Notes: generated by a model from the sequence alone, not told the origin. A DNA stretch of 64,000 nt from Flavimaribacter sp039888615 (GCA_039888615.1 JBDQQS010000013.1); one strand, 5' to 3'; shown: positions 25,640-34,819, counted from the stretch's first letter. Made by a program: numbers and translations.

Positions 25640-27442
25640 TCAGATCCGTTCGGCCGGAAGCTTCACAATGAAGCGCGCGCCGAGGATTTTGCGCGACTTC
25701 CCGTCGATCATGTTTTCGGCCTTGAGCGTTCCGCCATGCGCTTCGATGATCTGTCGGCTGATGGAGAGCCCAAGTCCGGAGTTCTGACCGAAGGCCTCTC
25801 CTTCCGGCCTGTCCGTGTAGAAGCGGTTGAAGATGTTCTCGATATTCTCCACGCCAATGCCCGGACCGTTATCCTCGACGAGAATGAGGCAACTGTCCTT
25901 TCGGCGCTGCAGCCTGATGGTGATGCGCCCATCTTTTTCAGGCACGAAGGATCGCGCATTATCGATGAGATTGGTAATGACCTGGCCGATGCGCAGATCG
26001 TGGCCATTGACCCGGAACCGGTCTTTCGGCGCGTTCTCAGGCTCTATCTCCAGATCGATCTCGACAGTTTTCGAGCCTTTTGAAATCTGTCTCGAAATCA
26101 GCACGAGGTCCTGCATGAGCTTGCGCAGATCGACAGGTTCGGCGTCCTGACGCGCGAGTTCCGCGTCGAGTCGCGAAGCGTCGGAGATATCGCTGATCAA
26201 CCGGTCGAGGCGGCGCACGTCGTGCAGGATGATTTCGAGCAACCGGGCTTTCGACGCGTCGTTCTTGACGAGCGGCAGCGTCTCGACGGCGCTGCGCAGC
26301 GACGTCAGCGGGTTCTTCAGCTCGTGGCTGACGTCGGCCGCGAAACTCTCGATCGCCTCGATCCTGTCATAGAGCGAATTGGTCATGTCGCGAATAGCGG
26401 CGGACAGATTGCCGATTTCATCCTGTCTTGCCGAGAAATCCGGTATTTCTTCGCGGATGCTGACGCCACGGCGCACCCGCTGGGCCGCGTCGGCCAGACG
26501 GTGAAGCGGATTGGCGATCGTGCCGGCGAGCAGCAACGACAGCAGAATATTGACGGTCGCGGCGACAATGAAAACCCGGAGAATGGCGATGCGCTCCGCC
26601 CGGATGATCTTGTCGATATCGCCGGCCTGGGTCGACAGCAGCAAGACGCCGAGCACGGCGCGAAACCGCTGCACCGGCACCGCGACGGAAACGATGAGTT
26701 CGCCCTTGTCGGTCGATCGGACGACTGCGCTGCGTCCGCCGGTCAGCGCAGTCAGAACCTCCGGATAGAGCGATCCGTCGGCGCCCGGTTGTTCCTTGTA
26801 AACCGGCAGATCGGCCCGCTGGATCAGTCGGTTCAAAAAGGACATAAAGCGATCGGTGATGTTCAACGGCTCGTCGTCGAGGGGCGGCAATTCGTACCGC
26901 AGAATCTGACCGCGAGAATAAAGGTGCTGCGAATCGAGAATCAGGCTTGCGTCGCGGTCATAGATGCGCGCGCGCGTCCTGGTCGGTGAAATCAACCGTC
27001 TCAGCACAGGCGCCACGCGTTCCGGATCGATCGGAAAATCGAGATTGTCGAAGTCACTACCCGGCGAGATTGTTTCACCGGCCTGCAACTCCAGCAGCTT
27101 CTGGGGATCGATGGTGATGGCGTCGGTCTCGACGCTGACCGATCCTGCAATCGCGGCCGCGATGATCTCGCCCTGGGTCAGCAGGCTTTCCACCCGCGCG
27201 TCGATCAGACCGTCGCGGAACTGGTTGAGGTAGAGGATGCCCGAAAGCAGGACCAGCAATGCCGCAAGATTGAGAAATATGATGCGGCGGGTGAGGCTCG
27301 AAAACATCGCCCGGCCAAAAACCCTTCGCAGAATTGAAAACGGCCGCGCCCAACCGCGCCCGCCCGGTTTGGCTGCGTCATCATCCGCCGGCGCGGGAAC
27401 AGACCGGGGAGAGAGTTTGCTGTGGTCGATACCTGCCGTCAT
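25640..27442 (-). CDS. chvG: Sensor histidine kinase ChvG (ExoS)
   Basis: 600 residues. Two membrane segments (about 52-75 and 285-310) flank a periplasmic sensor domain. They are followed by HAMP, the phospho-acceptor helix SFAADVSHELKNPLTSLR, and a HATPase domain with NLIDNARSF and EDNGPGIG. ChvG senses acid and envelope signals, is held inactive by periplasmic ExoR in rhizobia, and phosphorylates ChvI to control exopolysaccharide, motility and virulence genes. It lies 19 bases downstream of chvI. exoR is not in the window. Confidence 0.96.
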   Translation of the reverse strand: MTAGIDHSKLSPRSVPAPADDDAAKPGGRGWARPFSILRRVFGRAMFSSLTRRIIFLNLAALLVLLSGILYLNQFRDGLIDARVESLLTQGEIIAAAIAGSVSVETDAITIDPQKLLELQAGETISPGSDFDNLDFPIDPERVAPVLRRLISPTRTRARIYDRDASLILDSQHLYSRGQILRYELPPLDDEPLNITDRFMSFLNRLIQRADLPVYKEQPGADGSLYPEVLTALTGGRSAVVRSTDKGELIVSVAVPVQRFRAVLGVLLLSTQAGDIDKIIRAERIAILRVFIVAATVNILLSLLLAGTIANPLHRLADAAQRVRRGVSIREEIPDFSARQDEIGNLSAAIRDMTNSLYDRIEAIESFAADVSHELKNPLTSLRSAVETLPLVKNDASKARLLEIILHDVRRLDRLISDISDASRLDAELARQDAEPVDLRKLMQDLVLISRQISKGSKTVEIDLEIEPENAPKDRFRVNGHDLRIGQVITNLIDNARSFVPEKDGRITIRLQRRKDSCLILVEDNGPGIGVENIENIFNRFYTDRPEGEAFGQNSGLGLSISRQIIEAHGGTLKAENMIDGKSRKILGARFIVKLPAERI

Positions 27443-27461
27443 GTTTCGGCCGAAACCGTTC

Positions 27462-28169
27462 TCAATCCTCCCGGAATCGGTATCCGACGCCGTAGAGCGT
27501 TTCGATCATGTCGAAATCGTTGTCCACCATCTTGAATTTCTTGCGCAGCCGCTTGATGTGGCTGTCGATGGTGCGGTCGTCGACATAGACTTGTTCATCG
27601 TAGGCCGCATCCATCAAAGAGTCACGGCTTTTCACGACGCCTGGCCGTTGCGCCAGAGCGTGAAGAATAAGGAATTCGGTGACAGTCAGCGTAACCGGGC
27701 GGTCCTTCCATGTGCAGGTGTGCCGCTCCTGATCCATGACAAGCTGACCGCGTTCGAGTGAAGCGCTCTCCGTCGGGGTTGAGCGCGTCGCCGCCTGTCC
27801 TTCCCGACCTGCCGCACGGCGCAGAATTGCCTTGGTGCGCTCGACCAGTAGACGCTGGGAAAACGGCTTTGTGATGAAGTCGTCGGCGCCCATCTTCAGA
27901 CCGAACAGTTCGTCGATCTCCTCGTCCTTGGAGGTCAGGAAGATGACCGGGATGTCGAGTTTCTGGCGCAGCCGGCGCAAAAGCTCCATGCCGTCCATGC
28001 GCGGCATCTTGATATCGAGAATCGCAAGATGCGGCGGATGCGCGACCAGGCCCTCAAGCGCGGAGACGCCGTCGGTATAGGTCTCGACGCGATAGCCTTC
28101 CGATTCCAGGGCGATGGACACAGAGGTCAATATGTTTCGATCATCATCGACAAGCGCGATCGTATGCAT
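27462..28169 (-). CDS. chvI: Response regulator ChvI
   Basis: 235 residues, OmpR/PhoB type. The receiver domain has the acidic pocket VDDD near 7-10, phosphorylation site Asp52 in LAILDIKMPRMDG and the Lys of FITKPFS near 101. The C-terminal winged helix (DSLMDAAYDEQVYVDDRTID and GVGYRF at the end) binds DNA. It is phosphorylated by ChvG encoded next. First gene of chvI-chvG-hprK; its promoter must lie in the 366-base gap shared with pckA. Confidence 0.97.
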   Translation of the reverse strand: MHTIALVDDDRNILTSVSIALESEGYRVETYTDGVSALEGLVAHPPHLAILDIKMPRMDGMELLRRLRQKLDIPVIFLTSKDEEIDELFGLKMGADDFITKPFSQRLLVERTKAILRRAAGREGQAATRSTPTESASLERGQLVMDQERHTCTWKDRPVTLTVTEFLILHALAQRPGVVKSRDSLMDAAYDEQVYVDDRTIDSHIKRLRKKFKMVDNDFDMIETLYGVGYRFRED

Positions 28170-28387
28170 GCGGTATCTCCGTCTTTTTGAGGTTCGACCA
28201 TCCGCCGGTTTGCACCGACGCCTGTCGCCAGTCGGGTCCTCATGGGGGCAAAGCTAGAACAAATTGTGGCGAGGCGCCATGGAAAGTGTGCTGATGTCGC
28301 CTCTGCCCATGCCTTTCAGCCAGTCAACCGGCCTTGCCCGAGGCCCGGATTCCGCAGAATTGCTGCACTGCAACGATAATTATAAAC

Positions 28388-28424
28388 CGATTTAAAAATT
28401 TTCACAGAATTTTAAATCGATTAA
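28388..28424. promoter_or_regulatory. Candidate repressor operator upstream of pckA
   Basis: CGATTTAA (28388-28395) and TTAAATCGATTAA (28412-28424) form inverted and near-palindromic copies of a TTAAATCG half-site in a markedly AT-rich stretch. A palindrome centred on a CG step is typical of LacI-family operators. In Sinorhizobium the LacI-type regulator PckR controls pckA, so this is a plausible binding region. The assignment is inference from position and symmetry. Confidence 0.45.
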
Positions 28425-28460
28425 TAATTTGAATTTATTGTATTTTTCGCGAATTCCATG

Positions 28461-28489
28461 TTGATTGTCGAAAATTATCTCCCTATGTT
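28461..28489 (+). promoter_or_regulatory. Candidate sigma-70 promoter of pckA
   Basis: TTGATT (28461-28466) and TATGTT (28484-28489) are spaced by 17 bases. Transcription would begin near 28496, which rules out an in-frame start at 28458 and supports the ATG at 28536. The rest of the 366-base chvI-pckA gap contains the operator-like repeats and nothing else I recognise. Confidence 0.55.
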
Positions 28490-28535
28490 CCCGAAACTTT
28501 TTAAACGGGAACTCAACGACGGCAAGGCGACCATC

Positions 28536-30158
28536 ATGCAGAAAAATGCAGGCGAAAGTGGACAGCGCAATCCATCGGCCGGAATCGAAAGCACTGGCCT
28601 GAAGAATCTCGGTCATGTGTACTACAACCTCGTTGAGGCCGAGCTTTATGAGAGATCGCTGCGTCGCGGCGAAGCATCGCTCACTGCCCACGGGGCGCTA
28701 TGCGCAAAGACCGGCCAGCACACCGGCCGGTCGGCGCAGGACAAATACATCGTCTGCGACGACACAACCGAGAACCAGATCTGGTGGGACAACAACGAGG
28801 CCCTGTCGCGCGATCATTTCGACGCGCTGCACGCCGATTTTCTCGCCCATGGAGAAGGCAAGGACCTCTTCGTCCAGGACCTGATCGGCGGCGCCGACGA
28901 AGCAAACGCCCTGCCGTCGCGCGTCATTACGGAATTCGCCTGGCATTCGCTTTTCATTCGCAATCTGCTCATTCGACCCGATCGCGACGCGCTTGAAGAT
29001 TTTGTCCCCAAGCTGACGATCATCGACCTGCCGTCCTTCAAGGCCGATCCGGTGCGTCACGGCTGCAGAAGCGAAACCATCATCGCAGCCGACCTTATGC
29101 GCGGGATCGTGCTGATCGGCGGCACGTCCTACGCCGGCGAGATGAAGAAATCGGTGTTCACCGTGCTCAACTACCTGCTTCCCGAACGAGGCGTGATGCC
29201 CATGCACTGCTCCGCCAACCAGGGACCGAACGGCGACACGGCCGTATTCTTCGGACTTTCCGGAACCGGAAAGACCACGCTTTCGGCCGACCCGGCGCGC
29301 ACTTTGATCGGCGATGACGAGCATGGCTGGGGCGAAGACGGCGTGTTCAACTTCGAGGGCGGTTGCTACGCCAAGACCATCCGTCTTTCTGAAGAGGCCG
29401 AGCCGGAAATCTTCGCCACGACCCGGCGTTTCGGCACGGTTCTGGAAAATGTCATTCTCGACGAAAACCGGGTTCCGGATTTCGACGACGGATCGCTGAC
29501 GGAAAACACGCGCTGCGCCTATCCGCTTCACTTCATTCCGAATGCGAGCGCCACCGGAAAGGCGACCAAGCCTTCCAATATCGTAATGCTGACAGCGGAC
29601 GCCTTCGGCGTTCTCCCGCCGATCGCAAAGCTGACGCCCGCTCAGGCCATGTATCATTTCCTGTCCGGCTACACGGCCAAGGTCGCCGGCACCGAAAAGG
29701 GCGTGACCGAACCCGAGGCGACCTTCTCCACCTGTTTCGGCGCGCCTTTCATGCCGCGCCATCCATCGGTCTACGGAAATCTGCTGCAGGATCTGATCGC
29801 CCGCGAGAATGTCGATTGCTGGCTGGTCAACACCGGCTGGACCGGCGGCGCCTACGGCGCCGGCAGCCGTATGCCGATCAGAGCGACGCGCATATTGCTT
29901 ACCGCCGCGCTCGACGGCTCCCTGAACCAGGCCGAATTCCGGCGCGATCCGAATTTCGGCATACTCGTGCCTGTCGCGGTTCCGGGCGTTGACAGCAGCA
30001 TTCTCGACCCGCGGTCGACCTGGGCCGACAAGCAAGCCTATGACGAACAGGCCCGCCGTCTGGTGGATATGTTCACCGGCAATTTCGAAAAGTTCGAATC
30101 GCATGTCAAAAGCGACGTGCTTGGCGCCGCGCCTGGAATGCTGGAAGCCGCCGAATAA
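28536..30158 (+). CDS. pckA: Phosphoenolpyruvate carboxykinase (ATP)
   Basis: 540 residues, normal for the ATP-dependent enzyme, which converts oxaloacetate to phosphoenolpyruvate as the first committed step of gluconeogenesis. The kinase P-loop GLSGTGKTTLSADP is present, with HTGRSAQDKYIV upstream and the metal-site GDDEHGWG downstream. Growth on organic acids depends on it in rhizobia. The start at 28536 follows AAGGCGA and lies after the predicted promoter. Flanked by chvI on the left and a strong terminator on the right. Confidence 0.97.
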   Translation: MQKNAGESGQRNPSAGIESTGLKNLGHVYYNLVEAELYERSLRRGEASLTAHGALCAKTGQHTGRSAQDKYIVCDDTTENQIWWDNNEALSRDHFDALHADFLAHGEGKDLFVQDLIGGADEANALPSRVITEFAWHSLFIRNLLIRPDRDALEDFVPKLTIIDLPSFKADPVRHGCRSETIIAADLMRGIVLIGGTSYAGEMKKSVFTVLNYLLPERGVMPMHCSANQGPNGDTAVFFGLSGTGKTTLSADPARTLIGDDEHGWGEDGVFNFEGGCYAKTIRLSEEAEPEIFATTRRFGTVLENVILDENRVPDFDDGSLTENTRCAYPLHFIPNASATGKATKPSNIVMLTADAFGVLPPIAKLTPAQAMYHFLSGYTAKVAGTEKGVTEPEATFSTCFGAPFMPRHPSVYGNLLQDLIARENVDCWLVNTGWTGGAYGAGSRMPIRATRILLTAALDGSLNQAEFRRDPNFGILVPVAVPGVDSSILDPRSTWADKQAYDEQARRLVDMFTGNFEKFESHVKSDVLGAAPGMLEAAE

Positions 30159-30181
30159 GGCAAACAAACGCCGAAATGATC

Positions 30182-30212
30182 AAAGCCGCGGATTCCCGTC
30201 CGCGGCTTTTTT
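30182..30212 (+). terminator. Rho-independent terminator of pckA
   Basis: AAAGCCGCGGA (30182-30192) pairs with TCCGCGGCTTT (30199-30209) over 11 bases around a 6-base loop and runs into six Ts. Textbook structure, 24 bases after the pckA stop. Confidence 0.95.
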
Positions 30213-30256
30213 GCATGGTTTCGCAAGATTGCTTTCTGCTGTAGTGAGAACGCGCC

Positions 30257-30691
30257 ATGGCCAGCGAAACGCTCTACATCAACCGGACGATCAGAATCGA
30301 GGGGTGGGAACTCGTCGAACAGTTCGTTCGCGCATCCGGACCGGGCGGACAGAATGTCAACAAGGTTTCGAGCGCCGTGCAATTGCGGTTCGACGTCCGG
30401 AATTCGCCGTCCCTGCCATCAGCGGTCAAGGACCGGCTGACGCGTTTGGCTGGCCGACGGCTGAGCAAGGAGGGCGTGCTGGTGATAGAGGCGGATCGCC
30501 ATCGCACCCAGGAACGCAACCGTGAGGACGCCCGCGAACGGCTGAAGGCGCTGATCCTTCGCGCCGCAGCGCCGCCGCCGCCGAAGCGCGCGCCGACCAA
30601 ACCAACGCGCGGATCGGTCGAACGGCGTCTCAAGGCGAAGGCCGATCGGTCCCGGACCAAAAGTCTGCGAGGCAATGTCGATGACCATTGA
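30257..30691 (+). CDS. arfB: Alternative ribosome-rescue peptidyl-tRNA hydrolase ArfB
   Basis: 144 residues. The release-factor-like domain carries the GGQ motif in ASGPGGQNVNKVSSAV (near 27-42), and the C-terminal tail is rich in Lys and Arg (KRAPTKPTRGSVERRLKAK region). ArfB inserts this tail into the mRNA channel of stalled ribosomes and hydrolyses the peptidyl-tRNA, backing up tmRNA. The coding end overlaps the start of alkB by about 11 bases, so the two form a small operon. Confidence 0.95.
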   Translation: MASETLYINRTIRIEGWELVEQFVRASGPGGQNVNKVSSAVQLRFDVRNSPSLPSAVKDRLTRLAGRRLSKEGVLVIEADRHRTQERNREDARERLKALILRAAAPPPPKRAPTKPTRGSVERRLKAKADRSRTKSLRGNVDDH

Positions 30692-31301
30692 CCGTCTGCC
30701 CGACGGCGTCGACTATCATCCGGCCTGGCTCGACGCCGCCACCCAAACGGCGCTGCTAGAGGAAATCCGCGCAGTTGTCACGCAAGCTCCGCTTTTTACA
30801 CCCAGAATGCCGCACACCGGAAAGCCGATGCATGTCCGCATGAGCAATTGCGGCGCGCTTGGATGGGTCACGGACAAGGAAGGCGGCTATCGCTACCAGG
30901 CGACCCATCCGGAGACCGGGCGTCCCTGGCCGCCAATGCCGGAAATCCTGCGCGACCTCTGGGACCGGTTGTCCGGCTGTAATGCACCACCCCAAGCGTG
31001 CCTTATAAATTTCTACGAAGCGGACGCCAAAATGGGGCTGCATCAGGATCGCGACGAAAGGACATTTTCCGTCCCGGTGCTTTCCGTGTCGCTTGGCGAT
31101 GATTGCCTGTTCAGGATCGGCGGCCTGAAAAGAGGCGGGCCGACGCAGTCCCTGAGACTTGCAAGCGGCGACGTGATCCTGCTCGGCGGTGAGTCGCGGT
31201 TGCGTTACCACGGAGTCGACCGGATCTATCCCGGCACATCCATGCTGATGAAGAAGGAAGGCAGGATCAATCTCACCCTGCGCCGGGTGGACCCCGTCTG
31301 A
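30681..31301 (+). CDS. alkB: Alpha-ketoglutarate-dependent DNA/RNA dealkylase AlkB
   Basis: 206 residues from ATG 30681, which has GAGG eight bases upstream; the ATG at 30675 is too close to that site. The iron-binding HxD appears in LHQDRDE, the distal His in RYHGVDRI, and the 2-oxoglutarate Arg motif RINLTLRR closes the protein. AlkB reverses N1-methyladenine and N3-methylcytosine by oxidative demethylation. It overlaps arfB; with ogt at 1.7 kb it is the second alkylation-repair gene in the window. Confidence 0.95.
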   Translation: MTIDRLPDGVDYHPAWLDAATQTALLEEIRAVVTQAPLFTPRMPHTGKPMHVRMSNCGALGWVTDKEGGYRYQATHPETGRPWPPMPEILRDLWDRLSGCNAPPQACLINFYEADAKMGLHQDRDERTFSVPVLSVSLGDDCLFRIGGLKRGGPTQSLRLASGDVILLGGESRLRYHGVDRIYPGTSMLMKKEGRINLTLRRVDPV

Positions 31302-31313
31302 ACATCCGCCCGT

Positions 31314-32312
31314 TCAGAGTTTACGTAGCGCCACCTGTTTCGTGAGATGGTCTGCGCCTTTCTGCAGGATCAGGTCAGCCCGCGGTCGCGTCGGCAGAAT
31401 ATTCTGTCTGAGGTTTCTCAGATTGATGTTCTCCCAGAGCCCGTTGGCGATCGCGAGCGCCGTTTGCTCGGAGACGGCCGCATAGCGGTGGAAGAAGGAA
31501 TCCGGATTTGTGAAGGCCGTGTCGCGCAGGCGCATGAAGCGGTCCACATACCATTTGTGAATCAGATCCTCCTGCGCATCGATATAAATCGAGAAGTCGA
31601 AGAAATCGGAGACGAAGGGAACAATCTTGCCGTCTTCGGGCAGATCGCGCACCTGCAGCACGTTGATGCCCTCGAAAATCAGGATATCCGGCCGGTCGAT
31701 TTCTATGTGTTCATCCGGAATCACATCGTAGATCAGGTGGGAATAGACCGGCGCTTTGACATTCGGCCGGCCGGCCTTGATGTCGGCGAGAAACTTCAGG
31801 ATCGTACCGACGTCGTAGCTTTCCGGAAAACCCTTGCGCTCCATCAGGCCGTCACGGCGCAGAACGGCGTTGGGAAGCAGAAAGCCGTCGGTCGTGATGA
31901 GATCGACCTTCGGCTTGCCCGACCAGCGCGCCAGAAGTTCCTTCAGAATGCGGGCGGTCGTCGACTTTCCGACCGCCACCGAACCGGCGATGCCTATGAT
32001 GAACGGCGTCTTCGTGGCGTCTGGCACGGACAGAAAATTCCTGCGCTGCTCGAAGAGCATGCGTGATGCTTCGACGTGTGAATAGAGCAATCGCGAAAGC
32101 GACAGGTAGATCCGGCGCACCTCGTCGAGATCGACCGGATCGTCGATCGAACGCAGCCGGTCGACTTCGTCTTCTGCGAGCGTCAGCGGCGTGTCGGCCC
32201 TGAACTTCGCCCATCTCTCGGCGGTGAAGACCCTGTAGGGCGAATATTCGCTGCCATCCATATGGTCGAGCGATGCACCAGATTGTGGGGAAATCTGCTT
32301 ATCCATGGCCAT
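31314..32312 (-). CDS. coaA: Type I pantothenate kinase
   Basis: 332 residues. P-loop GSVAVGKSTTAR is near residue 110, followed by VDLITTDGFLLPN and the family motif RKGFPESYD. It phosphorylates pantothenate, the first and usually rate-limiting step of coenzyme A synthesis. Its start overlaps the end of hisE by 14 bases, making it the last gene of the histidine operon, an arrangement widespread in Rhizobiales. Convergent with alkB with 12 bases between stops. Confidence 0.97.
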   Translation of the reverse strand: MAMDKQISPQSGASLDHMDGSEYSPYRVFTAERWAKFRADTPLTLAEDEVDRLRSIDDPVDLDEVRRIYLSLSRLLYSHVEASRMLFEQRRNFLSVPDATKTPFIIGIAGSVAVGKSTTARILKELLARWSGKPKVDLITTDGFLLPNAVLRRDGLMERKGFPESYDVGTILKFLADIKAGRPNVKAPVYSHLIYDVIPDEHIEIDRPDILIFEGINVLQVRDLPEDGKIVPFVSDFFDFSIYIDAQEDLIHKWYVDRFMRLRDTAFTNPDSFFHRYAAVSEQTALAIANGLWENINLRNLRQNILPTRPRADLILQKGADHLTKQVALRKL

Positions 32313-32631
32313 CGGCCCTGCGGCTCGCCTTTTCTTGAAGCCCGGATTGCGAACGCCTGTTTTCGAGTTCGTTCATCACCTCATCGACGCCGACGCCGGC
32401 GATCCTGAGGGCAACGAGCAAATGAAAGAGCAGGTCGGCGGATTCGCCGATCAAGGCCTTGCGATCACCGGAAACGGCGGCGATCACGACTTCCACGGCC
32501 TCCTCGCCCAGCTTCTGGGCCGCCTTTTCCTGACCCGCTGCGACGAGCCGCGCCGTCCAGGAGTCCTGTTGCGAGGCTTCGGCGCGCTCCGCTATGACTT
32601 TTTCCAGTTCGTCGAGTGTAAATCCGGACAT
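32299..32631 (-). CDS. hisE: Phosphoribosyl-ATP pyrophosphatase
   Basis: 110 residues starting MSGFTLDELEKVIAERA. The all-alpha MazG-like fold is marked by GEEAVEVVIAA and ESADLLFHLLVAL, which hold the magnesium ligands. It hydrolyses phosphoribosyl-ATP to phosphoribosyl-AMP, step two of histidine synthesis. HisE is separate from HisI here. A longer in-frame extension runs into the hisF end and is rejected. coaA overlaps its last codons. Confidence 0.96.
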   Translation of the reverse strand: MSGFTLDELEKVIAERAEASQQDSWTARLVAAGQEKAAQKLGEEAVEVVIAAVSGDRKALIGESADLLFHLLVALRIAGVGVDEVMNELENRRSQSGLQEKASRRADGHG

Positions 32632-32650
32632 CGCCAACTCCGTTGCGCGC

Positions 32651-33427
32651 TCAATCGAGCCGCATGGGGATCCCAGCTTCGGCCATGTGGCGCTTGGCTT
32701 CACGAATACTATAGGTCCCGAAATGAAAAATCGAGGCGGCAAGCACCGCCGTCGCGTGGCCTTCCACAACGCCTTCGGCCATGTGATCGAGGGTTCCGAC
32801 GCCGCCGGAAGCTATGACCGGAACAGACACCGCATCGGCTACGGCGCGCGTCAGGGGAATGTCAAAACCGCTTTTGGTGCCGTCGCGATCCATCGACGTC
32901 AGGAGGATTTCGCCGGCGCCGAGATCCACAACCTTGCGGGCAAAACCGATGGCCTCGATCCCGGTCGGTTCACGACCGCCATGGGTGAAGATTTCCCATC
33001 GGTCCGCCTCGTTCTCGCCGCTCACTTTCTTGGCGTCAATTGCCACGACGATGCATTGATTGCCGAACTTGTCGGCGGCTTCGGCGACAAATGCCGGGTT
33101 CTTCACGGCCGCCGTGTTGATCGAGACCTTGTCGGCGCCGGCAAGCAGCAATTTGCGTATGTCGGCGACCGTCCTCACGCCGCCGCCGACCGTCAATGGC
33201 ATGAAACACTGTTCGGCTGTGCGCGCGACGACATCGTAAATCGTGTCGCGATCGTCGGACGAGGCGGTAATGTCGAGGAAACAAAGCTCGTCGGCCCCTG
33301 CCGCGTCATAGACGCGCGCCTGTTCAACCGGGTCGCCGGCGTCGATGAGATCGACAAAGTTGACGCCTTTGACGACACGTCCGTCTTTCACGTCGAGACA
33401 GGGAATGACGCGAGCTTTCAACGTCAT
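32651..33427 (-). CDS. hisF: Imidazole glycerol phosphate synthase, cyclase subunit
   Basis: 258 residues, a TIM barrel with the two symmetric phosphate-binding halves. Catalytic Asp in RVIPCLDVKDGRVVKG near residue 12 and another near 131 in VVAIDAKKV. LTVGGGVRT and IASGGVGTLDHM form the phosphate sites. With HisH it makes imidazole glycerol phosphate and AICAR. Its ATG overlaps the hisA stop by four bases. Confidence 0.98.
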   Translation of the reverse strand: MTLKARVIPCLDVKDGRVVKGVNFVDLIDAGDPVEQARVYDAAGADELCFLDITASSDDRDTIYDVVARTAEQCFMPLTVGGGVRTVADIRKLLLAGADKVSINTAAVKNPAFVAEAADKFGNQCIVVAIDAKKVSGENEADRWEIFTHGGREPTGIEAIGFARKVVDLGAGEILLTSMDRDGTKSGFDIPLTRAVADAVSVPVIASGGVGTLDHMAEGVVEGHATAVLAASIFHFGTYSIREAKRHMAEAGIPMRLD

Positions 33428-34167
33428 GACGCAACCCCAGCGACGGTTTCGAGCATGGAAAGCGCTTCGGCCGGATCGATGCGGCCGTCATAAAGGGCGC
33501 GGCCGGAGATCGCGCCTTCGAGAACGGCGGCGTCTGCTCTGGTCAACCGTCCGATGTCGTCCATTGACGCCAGGCCGCCGGACGCAATCACCGGGATTGC
33601 GACGCTTGCAGCCAGCCCCAGCGTCGAATCCCAGTTGATGCCTGCAAGCACGCCGTCCCGATCGATATCCGTGTAGATGATCGCTGCGACGCCCGCGCCC
33701 TCGAATTGCTTCGCGAGTTCAATCGCGCCCAGTTCGGACGCTTCGGCCCAACCCTCAACTGCGACCTTGCCGCCCCGCGCGTCGATGCCGACTGCAATGC
33801 GTCCGGGAAACAGCCGGCAGGCCTCTTTGACGAGATCCGGATTGCGGACCGCGACGGTGCCGAGAATGACGCGGGCAAGCCCCTTGCCGAGCCAGGCCTC
33901 GATGTGGTCGATGCTGCGGATGCCGCCCCCAAGCTGCACGGGATTGGACGTCGCTTGCAAAATTGCGTCTACCGCCGCCCCGTTGACGCTTTCGCCGGCG
34001 AAGGCTCCGTTGAGATCCACCACATGCAGCCATTTGAAGCCCTGGTCCTGAAACCGGCGGGCCTGTTCGGCCGGGTCGGTGTTATACACCGTCGCCCGGT
34101 CCATGTCGCCAAGCTTGAGACGAACGCAAACGCCGTCCTTCAGATCAATGGCCGGAAACAGGATCAT
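33424..34167 (-). CDS. hisA: Phosphoribosylformimino-AICAR ribotide isomerase
   Basis: 247 residues from ATG 34167, which has GAGGTGG eight bases upstream; a GTG three codons earlier is less likely. TIM barrel sister of HisF: ILFPAIDLKDGVCVRL with the catalytic Asp near 8, LGGGIRSIDHIEAW and IASGGLASMDDI for phosphate binding. It opens the ribose of ProFAR by an Amadori rearrangement. Four-base overlaps with hisH before it and hisF after it show tight coupling. Confidence 0.97.
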   Translation of the reverse strand: MILFPAIDLKDGVCVRLKLGDMDRATVYNTDPAEQARRFQDQGFKWLHVVDLNGAFAGESVNGAAVDAILQATSNPVQLGGGIRSIDHIEAWLGKGLARVILGTVAVRNPDLVKEACRLFPGRIAVGIDARGGKVAVEGWAEASELGAIELAKQFEGAGVAAIIYTDIDRDGVLAGINWDSTLGLAASVAIPVIASGGLASMDDIGRLTRADAAVLEGAISGRALYDGRIDPAEALSMLETVAGVAS

Positions 34168-34814
34168 GGAGACCACCTCAGAAAATTCGCGATCAGCTTC
34201 AACCCGAGCGTCTGGCTCTTTTCGGGGTGAAACTGGGTTCCCGCCAGGTTGTCGCGCGCCACAATCGCCGTAACCGGGCCGCCATAGGAAGTATCGGCGA
34301 CAATGTCCTCGGGATTTTCCGCGTCGAGAACATAGGAGTGGACGAAATAAGCGTGCAGACCGTCGGAACCGGTCGGAACGCCATTCAGAAGCGCATGGCT
34401 GCGGCGCACTTCCAGGGTGTTCCAGCCGATCTGCGGTATCTTGAGGGTCGGATCCTGCGGTTCCATGATCCTGACATCACCGGCGATCCACCCGAATCCA
34501 TCCGTCACGGTCTTTTCCAGCCCGCGGGCAGCCATGAGTTGCATGCCGACGCAGATGCCGAGAAATGGCCGCGCGGCCGTCACAACGGCCTGTGTCAGCG
34601 CATCGTCCATGCCGGCGATCGCCGCCAGACCGTTGCGGCAGTCGGCGAAAGCACCGACGCCCGGCAGAACGACACGATCAGCGATTACCACCACTTCCGG
34701 CCGGTCGGTCAGAATGATTTCTGCGTTCGTTTCGCTTTCACGAGCGGCCCGTTCGAAAGCCTTGACGGCCGAACGGAGGTTGCCCGATCCGTAATCAATA
34801 ATGGCGACTTTCAT
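34164..34814 (-). CDS. hisH: Imidazole glycerol phosphate synthase, glutaminase subunit
   Basis: 216 residues starting MKVAIIDYGSGNLRS. Class I glutamine amidotransferase triad: Cys in LGICVGMQLM near 89, His and Glu in TQFHPEKSQ near 195-197. It supplies ammonia to HisF through a tunnel. A 125-codon upstream in-frame extension is an antisense-free shadow over the DUF2628 gene and is rejected. Gap of 5 bases to the preceding gene. Confidence 0.97.
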   Translation of the reverse strand: MKVAIIDYGSGNLRSAVKAFERAARESETNAEIILTDRPEVVVIADRVVLPGVGAFADCRNGLAAIAGMDDALTQAVVTAARPFLGICVGMQLMAARGLEKTVTDGFGWIAGDVRIMEPQDPTLKIPQIGWNTLEVRRSHALLNGVPTGSDGLHAYFVHSYVLDAENPEDIVADTSYGGPVTAIVARDNLAGTQFHPEKSQTLGLKLIANFLRWSP

Positions 34815-34819
34815 GACCG

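Noticed and set aside
28698..30167. 489-residue minus-strand frame opposite pckA
   Set aside because: Shadow of pckA; no motifs and no ribosome site.
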